Shown: one piece after another, positions 17,759-27,300 of the stretch | How the letters are laid out: every line of letters begins with the position of its first letter | How positions within the stretch are numbered: position 1 is the stretch's first letter | Source of the DNA: Candidatus Caldilinea saccharophila | GTDB lineage: Bacteria > Chloroflexota > Anaerolineae > Caldilineales > Caldilineaceae | Direction: 5' to 3' | Assembly (NCBI GenBank): GCA_016710365.1 | Contig: JADJVW010000001.1 | Span: 62,001-126,000, forward strand | Length of the DNA: 64,000 bases | The notes under the pieces: model-generated | What the model was told of the DNA's origin: nothing | Seen by the model: only the letters and a program-made list of their open reading frames with translations | The model's database searches: none | Program-made: the position numbers and the translations under genes

Positions 17759-18206
17759 CCCAAACGCTCTGGTTCGGCTGATTGAAAGGGAACACAGATA
17801 AGCGCTGATAGCCCCAGATAGACGCAGATGCTATGCTGCTTTGCGTTTATCTGCGCTGATCCGATTTTATCTGTGCGTATCTGCGTTCACTTGCTGCCGC
17901 TCTACCCAAACGCTCTGGTTCGGCTGATTGAAAGGGAATACAGATAAGCGCTGATAGCCCCAGATAGACGCAGATGATCTGCTGCTTTGCGTTTATCTGC
18001 GCTGATCCGATTTTATCTGTGCGTATCTGCGTTCACTTGCTGCCGCTCTACCCAAACGCTCTGGTTCGGCTGATTGAAAGGGAACACAGATAAACGCAGA
18101 TAAGCACAGATAGACGCAGATGCTCTGCTGCTTTGCATTTATCTGCGCTGATCCGATTTTATCTGTGCGTATCTGCGTTCACTTGCTGCCGCTCTACCCA
18201 AACGCT
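17759..18206. repeat. Tandem array of 146-bp units, three copies plus a partial
   Basis: CCCAAACGCT recurs at 17759, 17905, 18051 and 18197, giving a 146-bp period. Each unit contains ACAGATAAGCGCTGATAG...AGACGCAGATG followed by TTTATCTGCGCTGATC...TATCTGCGTTCAC, so the halves are complementary and can form a long imperfect hairpin. It fills the gap between the permease and epimerase genes. There are no spacers and no coding potential. Confidence 0.9.
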
Positions 18207-18232
18207 GACGGTTGACAGTTAACTAGCCGGGT

Positions 18233-19369
18233 TCAGCTTTCGTCGGCGATGCGGGTGCGCGCCTGTTCCGCGCGCGCTTGCCGCCACTGTGAGATCGCGA
18301 CGGCGGCGATCAGCAGCAGACCCAACGCCACGCGCTGGATGAAGGTGTTGAAGCCGAGCAGATTCATGCCGTTGTTGAGCACACCGACCAGGATCACGGC
18401 CAGAAAGGTGCCGAAGATCGTGCCCCTGCCGCCTGCGGTGGCCGCGCCGCCCAGAAAGACCGCAGTGATCGCCTGCAGCTCCAGCCCGGTGCCGTTGACC
18501 GGGTTGCCCGACGTCGTGCGCGAGGTCAGCAGCACGCCCGCCAGCCCGGCGATGGCGCCCGAAAAGACATACATCAGCACGCGCACACGCGTGAGGTTGA
18601 TGCCGGCCAGGCGCGCGGCGGTGGCGTTGCCGCCGATGGCGTAAATGGCTCGGCCAAAGTCGGTGTAGGTCATCAGAATGTGACCAATGATCGCCACGAT
18701 GATCAGGATGACCGTCAGCACCGGAACGCCGGTCCAGTTGGCGCCGCCCAGCGGCGGGATCGCCGCGTCGGTCAGAAAGCGACCCTGCGCCAGCCACGTA
18801 AACTCCGGCTGCGTCAGCACGCCGATAGGCTTACCTTCGGGCGCCAGCAGGAAGGCGATGCCGCCAAACGCCGCCAGCGTGCCCAGCGTGGCGATGATCG
18901 GATTGACGCGCAGCGTCGTGACGATAAAGCCGTTGACCAGCCCCGCGATCATGCCGGCGGCAATGCCCGCGGCCACGGCGATTACAACATTGCCGGCAGG
19001 CAAAATGCCGAGCGAACCGACCGTGCCCACCCCGACCAGCACTGACGCCGACACCACCGAACCGATCGAGGCGATCGAGCCGACCGAAATATCCAGCGCG
19101 CCGGCGATGATCACCACGGTTTCGCCAATCGCCAGCAGACCGACCACGACGATTGCCTGTGCCAGACTGTTCATGACATTCTGCCACGAGAAAAATTTGT
19201 CGCCGCCGCTCATGCCGAACCAGCCGCTGACGACCGTGATCAGGAAGATCAGCACCAGCAGAGCGAACATCAGCGACAGGTTGTCGGCGCCGATAAAGCT
19301 GATCGTGCGCTGGAAGGGGCCTGCGCGCCGGGCAGGGGAGGTTGAGTGAGCCGTCACATTGACGCTCAT
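18233..19369 (-). CDS. Sugar ABC transporter permease (AraH/RbsC family)
   Basis: 378-aa inner-membrane permease of the branched-chain/ribose type (BPD_transp_2). Recognisable blocks include LSLMFALLVLIFLITVVSGW, IVVVGLLAIGETVVIIAG, LDISVGSIASIGSVVSASV, GLVNGFIVTTLRVNPIIATLGT and GTFLAVILVGVLNNGMNLLG, with about nine to ten membrane segments. It would pair with the ATPase encoded just upstream, which it overlaps by ATGA (19366-19369), and the arabinose-type binding lipoprotein. Substrate inferred from the binding protein only. Confidence 0.92.
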   Translation of the reverse strand: MSVNVTAHSTSPARRAGPFQRTISFIGADNLSLMFALLVLIFLITVVSGWFGMSGGDKFFSWQNVMNSLAQAIVVVGLLAIGETVVIIAGALDISVGSIASIGSVVSASVLVGVGTVGSLGILPAGNVVIAVAAGIAAGMIAGLVNGFIVTTLRVNPIIATLGTLAAFGGIAFLLAPEGKPIGVLTQPEFTWLAQGRFLTDAAIPPLGGANWTGVPVLTVILIIVAIIGHILMTYTDFGRAIYAIGGNATAARLAGINLTRVRVLMYVFSGAIAGLAGVLLTSRTTSGNPVNGTGLELQAITAVFLGGAATAGGRGTIFGTFLAVILVGVLNNGMNLLGFNTFIQRVALGLLLIAAVAISQWRQARAEQARTRIADES

Positions 19370-20949
19370 GCTGCACCATCTTTCATGTTTGGAGCGGCCG
19401 CGGCCTGCGCCGCAGACAATTGATCGGCCATCGCCAGCGCCAGTACGGCTTCCTCGCTGGCCTCGGCCCTGGAAAGTTCGCCGGTGATCCGGCCATTTTG
19501 CATCACGTAGATGCGGTCCGCCAGACCGAGCAGTTCCGGCAGTTCGGAGCTGATAAACATGATGCCCAGCCCCTGGTTGGCGAGTTCGTCGATCAGGCGG
19601 TAGATCTCGCCCTTGGCGCCGACGTCGATGCCGCGCGTCGGCTCGTCGAGGATGAGCACCCGCGGCCGCATCGAGAGCCAGCGCGCCAGCACCACCTTCT
19701 GCTGGTTGCCGCCCGAGAGCTTGCCCACCTCCTGCTCCAGCGACGGCGTGCGTACGCGCAGCTTGTCGACAAAACCGGCGACCACCGAACGCTCCAGCCC
19801 ACGGCGCACAAAATGAAGGCGGCTTAGCTGCGGCAGGATCGCCAGCGAGGCATTTTCGAGCACGCTGCGGATCAGCACCAGCCCCTCGCGTTTGCGATCT
19901 TCGGGCGCAAAGCCGATGCCCTTGGCGATGGCGTCGTCCGGGCGGCGGATGGTGACGGCGCGGCCCTCCAGCAGCACGCTGCCGCTGCGCTTGGGCAGTT
20001 CGCCGAAGATCACCTTGGCCAGTTCGGTGCGGCCCGCGCCCACCAGCCCGGCAAAGCCGACGACTTCGCCGGCGTTGATCGAGAAGCTGACGTTGCGGTG
20101 CCAGTTGCTGTGGATGCCCTCGGCGCGCAGCACTTCACGACCCGTGTCTGACGGCCTGCGCTGGAAGACGTCGGTCAGCTCGCGGCCGACCATCAGCCGC
20201 ACGATCTCGGCGTCATTCAGTTCCGCGGCGGGTTTGACCGCGACCAGCCGCCCATCGCGCAGGATCGCCACACGGTCGCACAGTTGCAGAATCTCTTTGA
20301 TGCGGTGCGAGACGTAGATGATCGCCACGCCCTCGTCACGCAGCCGGCGCACCAGCTCGAAAAGGCGGTCCACCTCTTCATCGGTAAGCGAGGAGGTCGG
20401 CTCGTCGAGCGCCAGCACGCGCACCCCTTCCTTGAGCGCACGCATGATCTCGACGATCTGGCGCTGCGCGGAGGAAAGCTGCTCGCCCAGCAGGTTCATC
20501 GGCAGGATGTCTTCGAAGCCATACTCCACTAGGCTGCGGCGCACCTGCCGGTTGAGTTGTCCGCGGTCGAGAAAGCCCAGCCGCTTGGGCAACTCGCCCA
20601 CCCAGATGTTCTCGGCGACGTCGACCCCGGGGATGATCTCCGGCTCCTGGTAGATGACGCGGATGCCGGCGTGGTGGGCGGCGCGTGGCCCGGAGAAGTT
20701 GAGGCGCTTGCCGTCAAGCGTCAAGGTCCCGCTGTCGGGCTGATAGTCGCCGTTGATGATCTTGAGCAGGGTGGATTTGCCGGCGCCATTTTCGCCCATA
20801 AAGGCAAGGATTTCGCCGGGACGGATGTCGAGCGAGACATCGCTGAGCGCCTGTACGTTGGGAAAAGCTTTGCTGACGTTGCGAACTTCCAGATTGCCGG
20901 TGGGGACAGGAGACGCTGCGGCGCGCGCAGCGGAAACAGTTGTCGTCAT
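19366..20949 (-). CDS. Sugar ABC transporter ATP-binding protein (AraG/RbsA/MglA type, two NBDs)
   Basis: 527-aa peripheral membrane ATPase with two nucleotide-binding domains. Domain 1 has Walker A GENGAGKST near residue 53, a variant signature LSSAQRQIVEI (commonly LSVGQQQ) and Walker B VLALDEPTSSL. Domain 2 has a degenerate Walker A region (GLVGAGRTEL), the signature LSGGNQQKVVLARWL and VLILDEPTRGIDVG, as usual for this family. It drives uptake with the overlapping permease. The N-terminus has about 20 Ala/Ser/Pro-rich residues before LEVRNVSKAF; an internal start is possible but no better site is obvious. Confidence 0.93.
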   Translation of the reverse strand: MTTTVSAARAAASPVPTGNLEVRNVSKAFPNVQALSDVSLDIRPGEILAFMGENGAGKSTLLKIINGDYQPDSGTLTLDGKRLNFSGPRAAHHAGIRVIYQEPEIIPGVDVAENIWVGELPKRLGFLDRGQLNRQVRRSLVEYGFEDILPMNLLGEQLSSAQRQIVEIMRALKEGVRVLALDEPTSSLTDEEVDRLFELVRRLRDEGVAIIYVSHRIKEILQLCDRVAILRDGRLVAVKPAAELNDAEIVRLMVGRELTDVFQRRPSDTGREVLRAEGIHSNWHRNVSFSINAGEVVGFAGLVGAGRTELAKVIFGELPKRSGSVLLEGRAVTIRRPDDAIAKGIGFAPEDRKREGLVLIRSVLENASLAILPQLSRLHFVRRGLERSVVAGFVDKLRVRTPSLEQEVGKLSGGNQQKVVLARWLSMRPRVLILDEPTRGIDVGAKGEIYRLIDELANQGLGIMFISSELPELLGLADRIYVMQNGRITGELSRAEASEEAVLALAMADQLSAAQAAAAPNMKDGAA

Positions 20950-21056
20950 GAAAAACCCTCTACGGGCTGTAGATCATAGCTTGGGTGAGAGAGGAGCAAA
21001 CCGCGGCCCGCTCCTCTCCCGTGCAGAAATGCCTAGAGACGATTTTGAAAAGCAAC

Positions 21057-21165
21057 CACCACGACGCGAAGCACGCTAAGCGGCGCAAAGCAACCCCTGA
21101 AAGCCGCCTCTGCGACTCTCTTCTTCGTGCCTCTTTGCGCCCCTTGTGGCTTCGTGGTGGGGCTT
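21057..21165. repeat. Intergenic inverted-repeat element (CCACCACGA...TCGTGGTGG)
   Basis: CACCACGACGCGAAG near the left end and CTTCGTGGTG near the right end, with GGCGCAAAG / CTTTGCGCC inside: an imperfect hairpin of about 105 nt between the binding-protein and ATPase genes. It may reduce downstream expression relative to the binding protein. Its style matches the other small IR elements here. Confidence 0.65.
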
Positions 21166-21178
21166 TTCAAAGAGCTTC

Positions 21179-22249
21179 TTACTGCGAACAATTGGCCAGC
21201 GAGATCGGATCCATCGTCTCGGCAAAGTTGGCCGGATCGACGATCGAGGTCGGGGCGTAGGAATTCGCCGCCGGCGCCTGGCCGTTGACCACGGCATCGT
21301 TGAGCACGGTGGCGGCAGTCGCACCGACATCGAGGCCGGAGATGAAGAGCGCGGCCTTGAAGCCGGTCGGCTGTTCGGCGGCCCACGGCTTGCACGCTTC
21401 GTAGGCGCCGAGCCCCACGCCGATCACGTCGTCGGGGTTGACGCCGGCGGTCGCCAGCGCGTTGAGCGTGCCCAGCACGCCTTCGTCGTTGCAGCCAAAG
21501 ACGACCCAGTTGGTGACATCCGGGTTGGCGGTGATGATCGGACCCGCGGCATCCTGTGCGGAGAGCGCTTCGCCGGTGTAAGGCACGGGGTAGACATTCG
21601 CTTCGGGCATACCCGCGGCGAGCACGGCGGCCTTGGCATTGTCGGTGCGGTCGTTGCAGACGGAAAGCGTCTGGACTTCGACGGAGAGGACGCCGACCTT
21701 CTTGGCGCTGTCGTCGAGCCAGCCGCTGTCGACGAGGAGCTGTCCGGCCGCCTCGCCAACCTTCTTGCCCATGTCCTTGCCGTCGAAGCCGACGAAGGGC
21801 ACCGGGTCGCCATTTTCGTCGACGATGCTGTCGTCGGTGGCGATCAGCACCACGCCGGCGTCGCGCGCGGCCTTGGCGATGGCTGGCCCAATCGTCTGAT
21901 CGGGCACGGTGATGGCGATGCCCTTGGCGCCAGCCGAGATGGCGTCGTTGATCAGGCTGACGCCGAGGTTCGGGTCGAGCTTGGCGTCAAACTTCTTGGC
22001 GTCGGCGCCCAGCCCGGCGGCAGTATCGACGAAGGAGTTCTGCAGGTCAATAAAATACTGCTGGTCCGCGCTCTTGTTGATGACCACATAGAGCGGCATT
22101 TCGGCCGCGGGGGCGTCCGCGGCAGGAGCCTCTGCCGCCGGAGCATCAGCCGCCGGGGCTGCCGGGGCCGGGGCAGCTTGCGTGCAGCCGGCCAGCGCCA
22201 AGAGCGCCAGCAGCAACAGGGCCGTCCAAAGATACAGATTGCGTTTCAT
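21179..22249 (-). CDS. Sugar-binding lipoprotein of ABC transporter (arabinose-binding AraF-like)
   Basis: 356-aa extracytoplasmic solute-binding protein. A signal peptide ends in the lipobox LAGC (Cys22), followed by an Ala/Pro/Glu-rich tether to about residue 50. The body is a type-I periplasmic binding fold: YVVINKSADQQYFIDLQNSF, GAKGIAITVPDQTIGPAIAK, VVLIATDDSIVDENGDPVPF, VTNWVVFGCNDEGVLGTL and DDVIGVGLGAYEA. These parallel E. coli AraF closely (ASGAKGFVICTPDPKLG, VIAVDDQFV). It delivers sugar to the ATPase and permease encoded after it. The IR-filled gap of about 230 nt before the ATPase gene fits the common pattern of higher binding-protein expression. Confidence 0.9.
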   Translation of the reverse strand: MKRNLYLWTALLLLALLALAGCTQAAPAPAAPAADAPAAEAPAADAPAAEMPLYVVINKSADQQYFIDLQNSFVDTAAGLGADAKKFDAKLDPNLGVSLINDAISAGAKGIAITVPDQTIGPAIAKAARDAGVVLIATDDSIVDENGDPVPFVGFDGKDMGKKVGEAAGQLLVDSGWLDDSAKKVGVLSVEVQTLSVCNDRTDNAKAAVLAAGMPEANVYPVPYTGEALSAQDAAGPIITANPDVTNWVVFGCNDEGVLGTLNALATAGVNPDDVIGVGLGAYEACKPWAAEQPTGFKAALFISGLDVGATAATVLNDAVVNGQAPAANSYAPTSIVDPANFAETMDPISLANCSQ

Positions 22250-22420
22250 TGGATCTTCTCCTCACTGAGATGAAAGGGTATGGAAAGAATTTTGGTGGCA
22301 AAACACGTGAGCACATCAAGTATATCATGTACGCGCATACACTACCATAAATCCGCGCTGCCCAATTGCGCGGCGCGTCATGCACCTTCGGCGCGTGCTG
22401 GTGGTCTGTCAACGGTCTCC

Positions 22421-22453
22421 ACAAACCGAGTTTCTTGAAGAAACTCGGTTTGT
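22421..22453. terminator. 16-bp near-perfect palindrome after the URO-D gene
   Basis: ACAAACCGAGTTTCTT and AAGAAACTCGGTTTGT are perfectly complementary around a single G (the real loop would be wider). It lies about 35 nt downstream of the URO-D stop and upstream of the lipoprotein gene. No T run; it could equally be an operator. Confidence 0.5.
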
Positions 22454-22487
22454 CAGGCAATAGAATGGCTTTTTAGACAATCAGGGG

Positions 22488-23576
22488 TCACCCTTGCGGA
22501 TACGGCGTCTGCGTGATCGTGTCTATCATAGCCCAAAAATTCTCCAGCGGCGTGTCGAGTTGCACGTGATGCGTCGGCCCCAGGATCAACCCGCCGCCTT
22601 TGCCGAGCGTCTCCAGCCGGCTCAGCACTTCGGCGCGCACGTCGGCCGGCGAACCAAAAGGCAGCGTGTGCTGCACATCCATCGAACCCCAGAAACAGAG
22701 ATTCCTGCCATATTTCTGCTTAAGCTGCGCCAGATCCATGCAGGCCGGCTGGATCGGGTTGAGCACATCCAGACCGATCTCGATCAGGTCGGGGATGATC
22801 GGGTCGATGACGCCGTCCGAATGATAGGCTACCTTGACCTGCGGGTTGATCGCCTTCAGTTCGGCGATGAAGGTTGCCACGCGCGGCTTAAAAAACTTGC
22901 GCCACGTCGTTGGTGAGATCAGCATCGAGCGCTGCGCGCCCACGTCGTCGCCGATCCAGATCATGTCCACGCCCATCTGCGTGAGTTGCTTGGCCGCGGT
23001 CAGGTGATAGTGATAGGGAATGTCGAGCAGCCGTTCGGCCAGCTCCGGGTCGAGCAGAAAGTCGGCCAGCATCTGCTCGTAGCCGCGCAGCGCCCACGCC
23101 GTCTCAAAGATCGTCGTGACCGTGACGCCGACGATCCAGTACTCCTCCTGGAAGGTTTTGAGCACCCTCGCGGCGTCTTCGTAGAGTTCGGGGCGGGTAG
23201 GGTCGGGCGCGACATAGTGGTCAATGGCGTCATCCGCGGCCAGCGGGAAGCGGCTCATCTCGGTGTAGCGGCCTTTGCCGAAGCGCGTCTCGTACTCCGC
23301 CGATTTCCAGCCAATGCCCCACTCGTCGGTGTACTCCCAGGCATCCTGGTAGTAGGAGTTGGCCCACCCGACGGAAGTCAGCAGCAAATCTTCGCCCAGC
23401 GCACGTTCCAACTCGTAGGTGTTGCCGCCGCCGTGCGGGTTGTGTAGTTTGTCGCCCGCCAGCTTCATCTCAGCGCGCAGGCGTGCGGCAAACTCCGGTG
23501 TAAAGGAAACCTGCAGGGGGCAGCGATCCGGAATTTCGTGGTTGAGCGCCAATTGAACGCGATCACGGTGTTTCAT
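22488..23576 (-). CDS. Uroporphyrinogen decarboxylase (URO-D) superfamily protein
   Basis: 362-aa protein starting MKHRDRVQLALNHEIPDRCPLQ, the usual start of the URO-D/MtaA-like group. GGAAGG lies just upstream of this ATG, so the longer open frame to 23654 is not used. Other family blocks are GVDMIWIGDDVGAQRSMLIS, VKVAYHSDGVIDPIIPDLIE, LDVLNPIQPACMDLAQLK and the C-terminal GGLILGPTHHVQ. It is the first gene of the same-strand sugar-uptake cluster, while a second URO-D protein ends it. No heme-synthesis neighbours are present, so a role in sugar or methyl metabolism is more likely than heme synthesis; the reaction is unknown. Confidence 0.8.
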   Translation of the reverse strand: MKHRDRVQLALNHEIPDRCPLQVSFTPEFAARLRAEMKLAGDKLHNPHGGGNTYELERALGEDLLLTSVGWANSYYQDAWEYTDEWGIGWKSAEYETRFGKGRYTEMSRFPLAADDAIDHYVAPDPTRPELYEDAARVLKTFQEEYWIVGVTVTTIFETAWALRGYEQMLADFLLDPELAERLLDIPYHYHLTAAKQLTQMGVDMIWIGDDVGAQRSMLISPTTWRKFFKPRVATFIAELKAINPQVKVAYHSDGVIDPIIPDLIEIGLDVLNPIQPACMDLAQLKQKYGRNLCFWGSMDVQHTLPFGSPADVRAEVLSRLETLGKGGGLILGPTHHVQLDTPLENFWAMIDTITQTPYPQG

Positions 23577-23765
23577 GGAGCCTTCCTTTACTTCTTCAAG
23601 ATGGTTTGTTCCAGTGAGCGACGGCCACTGGTTGAGGCCGGCCGCGCCCACCACAGCGTCTGCCGCCAGTCTAGGCCCACGCTACGCCGCTGTCAAACTT
23701 ACCCCTCCCAGAACATCCGGGCCTGCCCCAGTTTTTTTGGGAGCGCCAAAGTTTGGGACGCCCTT

Positions 23766-23999
23766 CGTAGGTCGGGCTACCAGCCCGACGGTGTTCCGTA
23801 GTTCCGTAGGTCGGGCTGGTAGCCCGACGGCGTTCCGTAGTTCCGTAGGTCGGGCTATCAGCCCGACGGTGTTCCGTAGTTCCGTAGGTGGGGCTATCAG
23901 CCCGACGGTGTTCCGTAGTTCCGTAGGTCGGGCTACCAGCCCGACGGTGTTCCGTAGTTCCGTAGGTCGGGCTATCAGCCCGACCTACACATCAGGCCA
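23766..23999. repeat. Tandem array of 39-bp REP-like hairpin units, six copies
   Basis: CGTAGGTCGGGCT...AGCCCGAC units recur every 39 bp from 23766 (23805, 23844, 23883, 23922, 23961). Each unit contains GTCGGGCT / AGCCCGAC arms separated by 3-4 variable nt and a GTGTTCCGTAGTTC linker. Because 39 is divisible by three, a repetitive open frame runs through it, but I see no coding evidence. It lies in a stretch of about 800 nt without genes (23577-24373). Confidence 0.92.
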
Positions 24000-24146
24000 C
24001 CAGTTTTTTGGGAAGCACCCGAAGGACGCCACCTCAAGTTGACACGTGATCTCGCGTCATGCTATAAAGTTACGCAATTACTTTTCTGCTAGATCACCGG
24101 TGCTGAATTGCCCGCCTCACGTCAGCATCAAATTGTCGACCTCCTC

Positions 24147-24164
24147 CAAGGTTGCCACACCTTG
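24147..24164. promoter_or_regulatory. Possible operator upstream of copA
   Basis: CAAGGT-TGCCAC-ACCTTG, a 6-bp perfect inverted repeat about 210 nt before the copper ATPase start. Metal-responsive MerR-type regulators use similar half-sites, but the half-site orientation here (CAAGGT first) is the reverse of the typical CueR box, and no regulator gene adjoins it. Confidence 0.25.
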
Positions 24165-24373
24165 ACCGTCCAGAAACTTAGTGTGTCACCAATGGTAATC
24201 TAGCGTCATACAAACAAACTGGTGATATCAATAGATCGTTTAATTGCACAGTGGCGCGTTCCCTATGCGCACCACGGGAAAACGCCGATGCGCCCGTGTT
24301 GTGCGCCACCTGTAAGCACATTGTTCGCAACGGCAACCTACACACGTAATCCTACACTGCCCAGAGGGTATCG

Positions 24374-27300
24374 ATGGCTGATCTCAAGAACACCACATTG
24401 CCGGTGACGGGGATGACGTGCGCGAATTGCGTCACAACGATCGAGGAGAATATCCGCAAACTGCCCGGCGTCGACGCAGCAAGCGTCAACCTCGCCAGCG
24501 AGAAACTTACCGTCACCTATGATGCCGCCGTGCTCGACGAACATGACATTATTGCCGGCGTCGAACGCATTGGCTACGGTGTCCCCGCGAGCAATATCGA
24601 ATTGCCCATCACCGGACTGCGCGACGATTCGGATGCCGTCGCTTTGGAAAAACTGCTCGCCAGACAGCCTGGCGTGCTCGCAGCCGGTGTGAGCTATGGA
24701 GCCGAGCGGGCGACCGTGCAGTACGTCACTGGGCGGACGACGATTGCCGAATTGGCGGCGACCATTCGCAAAGCTGGCTTCGACCTCGTGCAGGCGGGCG
24801 AAGCCGAATCGATCGACGATGCTGAAGCCAATGCGCGCACCGCGAAGGTCCAGCGGCAAAGGCGTCTGTTGATCATCGGCTTGATTTTCACGGCGCCCTT
24901 GATCGTCTACAGTATGGCGCGTGACTTTGGCTTGATCTCCCTTACGGGTGACGAGTATGCCATGTTGATTGCGGCGACGGTGGTTCAGTTTGGCGTGGGT
25001 TGGCAATATTACGTCGGCGCGGCCAAGAGCCTGCGTGCTGGCAGCGCCAACATGGATGTGCTGATTGCACTAGGCTCGTCGGCCGCTTACTTCTTCAGTG
25101 TGGCAGTGACCTTCGGCCTCATTCCCGGCGGTGTGGTCTATTACGAGACGGGGGCGGCGATCATCACTTTGACGATGCTGGGTAAATACCTGGAGACACG
25201 CGCCGAAAGCCAAACGTCCGAGGAGATCGAGGCATTGATGGGGTTGCGGCCCAAGCGTGCACATCTTGTACGCGACGGCGCTGAGATCGAAATTGACATC
25301 GACCAGGTAGTGGTTGGCGACACGCTCATCGTGCAGCCAGGCGAAAAGGCGCCTGTAGGCGGCATTGTGATCGATGGCCGCTCAGTGTTCGACGAGTCGA
25401 TGATCACTGGCGAGTCGATGCTCGTCAGCAAGGAGCCGGGAGACGAAATTATCGGCGCGACGATCAACACCGAGGGATCTATCCGTTTCAAAGCGACTAA
25501 AGTGGGCAAAAACACCACCCGGACCCAGATCGTCCGCATGGTGCAAGAAGCGCAAGGCAGCAAAGCGCCGGTGCAAAAGCTGGCTGACCAGATCAGCGCC
25601 TATTTCGTGCCTGCCGTCATCTTGCTTGCACTGCTGACCTTTGCCGGCTGGGTGTTTGTCACCGGCAACACGACAAGCGCCATGATCAGCGCGGTGGCGG
25701 TGCTCGTGATCGCCTGCCCATGTGCGCTGGGTTTGGCGACGCCGACCGCGATCATGGTGGGCGCGACCAAAGGCGCCGAAAATGGCATCCTCTTCAAAAC
25801 CAGCGAAACACTGGAGCGCGCAGGGCGTGTCCACGTGGTCGCACTCGACAAAACGGGCACGATCACACGCGGCGAGCCGGCGCTGACGGATGTCGTCGCC
25901 GCGCCTGACCATACGGAAGCTGAAGTGCTGCTCCTGGCCGCCAGCGCCGAACGCGGCTCGGAACATCCGCTAGGCCGTGCGCTCGTTGAGGCTGGCAAAG
26001 ACAAGGGGCTGCTCCTGGTTGAGCCGTCAGCTTTTAAGGCGTTCAGCGGCTTTGGCGTCCGCGCCATCGTGGCCGATCAAGCCGTCGTCATCGGCAACTC
26101 ACGTTTCATGCGTAACGAAGGCGTCGCTATCGACAGTCTGCAAGATGACATTGCGCGCCTGCAGGCCGAAGGGAAGACAGCCCTGATTGTCGCCCGGCGT
26201 GACGCGCAAAGCCAGGCGCCGGCTCAGGCGATTGGGATGGTGGCGGTCGCCGACGCACTCAAGCCGGGTTCGCGTGAGTCGATCGCCATGTTGCGCGAGC
26301 TGGATCTCCGGGTGGTCATGATCACCGGGGACAACCAGCAGGCCGCCGCAGCGATCGCCCGTCAGGTCGGGATCGACTGCGTCTTGGCCGAGGTGCTGCC
26401 GGGCAATAAGGCCGCCGAAATCAACCGACTACAGGGCAAAGAGTTGCCCCCGGAGGCGCCCCGCCCGTTGGTGGCCATGGTGGGCGACGGCAGCAACGAT
26501 GCGCCGGCCCTGGCGCAAGCGGATGTCGGCATTGCAATCGGCGCCGGCGCAGACGTGGCGATGGCAGCGGCGGGCATCACGCTGATCAGCGGCGATCTGC
26601 ACGGCGTGGCGCGCGCCATTTCTCTATCACGCAGCACGCTGCAAACAATCGTCCAGAACTTATCCTGGGCATTCTTTTATAATATCTGCCTCATCCCGAT
26701 TGCTGCGTTTGGTTTGTTGACGCCTATGATCGCTGTCGGCGCAATGGTCTTCAGTTCGATCTTTGTCGTGATCAACAGCTTGCGTCTGCGCGGCTACGAC
26801 GTTCAGACATTTGACGCACCCAAACCGCTGGTGCGTCAGATGCTCGAACTCACGCCCCGTTTGGCCGTCGCTGCGGGATCGCTGGCAATTCTGATTGCGA
26901 TCTCGATTGGTTGGCTCAGCCCGACCGGCGTCAATGCACCACTGGATGCAGGCGGCGCGCTACAAGCCATTGGTCTATCGGCTGCGGCTGTGTTGGGCGA
27001 CAGCACGAAGCTGGACATATGCAGCGTGGAGACAACCGCTGACGCAGCAGCAATGGCATTCACTTACCATGCGGTGGTCGCCCCCGTCACCGCGATCGTC
27101 GTCGGCGCGCCTGCGCTGCTCGATATCAAAATTGTCGATCAGTTTGACGCCACCGTGTCCGACTATGCGTATGGTGGCTTCGGCAAGCTGATCACCTACG
27201 CCTACCTGGCGGTGGCGCCCCGCGACCTGACTTCCCTGACGGCCACACCGCTGTTCGTGCAAACCAGCAGCGCCAGGGAGTTGTTCAGGAATGCCGCCAA

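Noticed and set aside
23766..23999. CRISPR array or repeat-protein gene
   Set aside because: Units are contiguous 39-mers without spacers; the repetitive frame lacks a ribosome site and arises because 39 is a multiple of three.
24147..24164. Confident CueR operator for copA
   Set aside because: Half-site orientation is reversed relative to known CueR boxes and the distance to copA is large; kept only as a low-confidence site.
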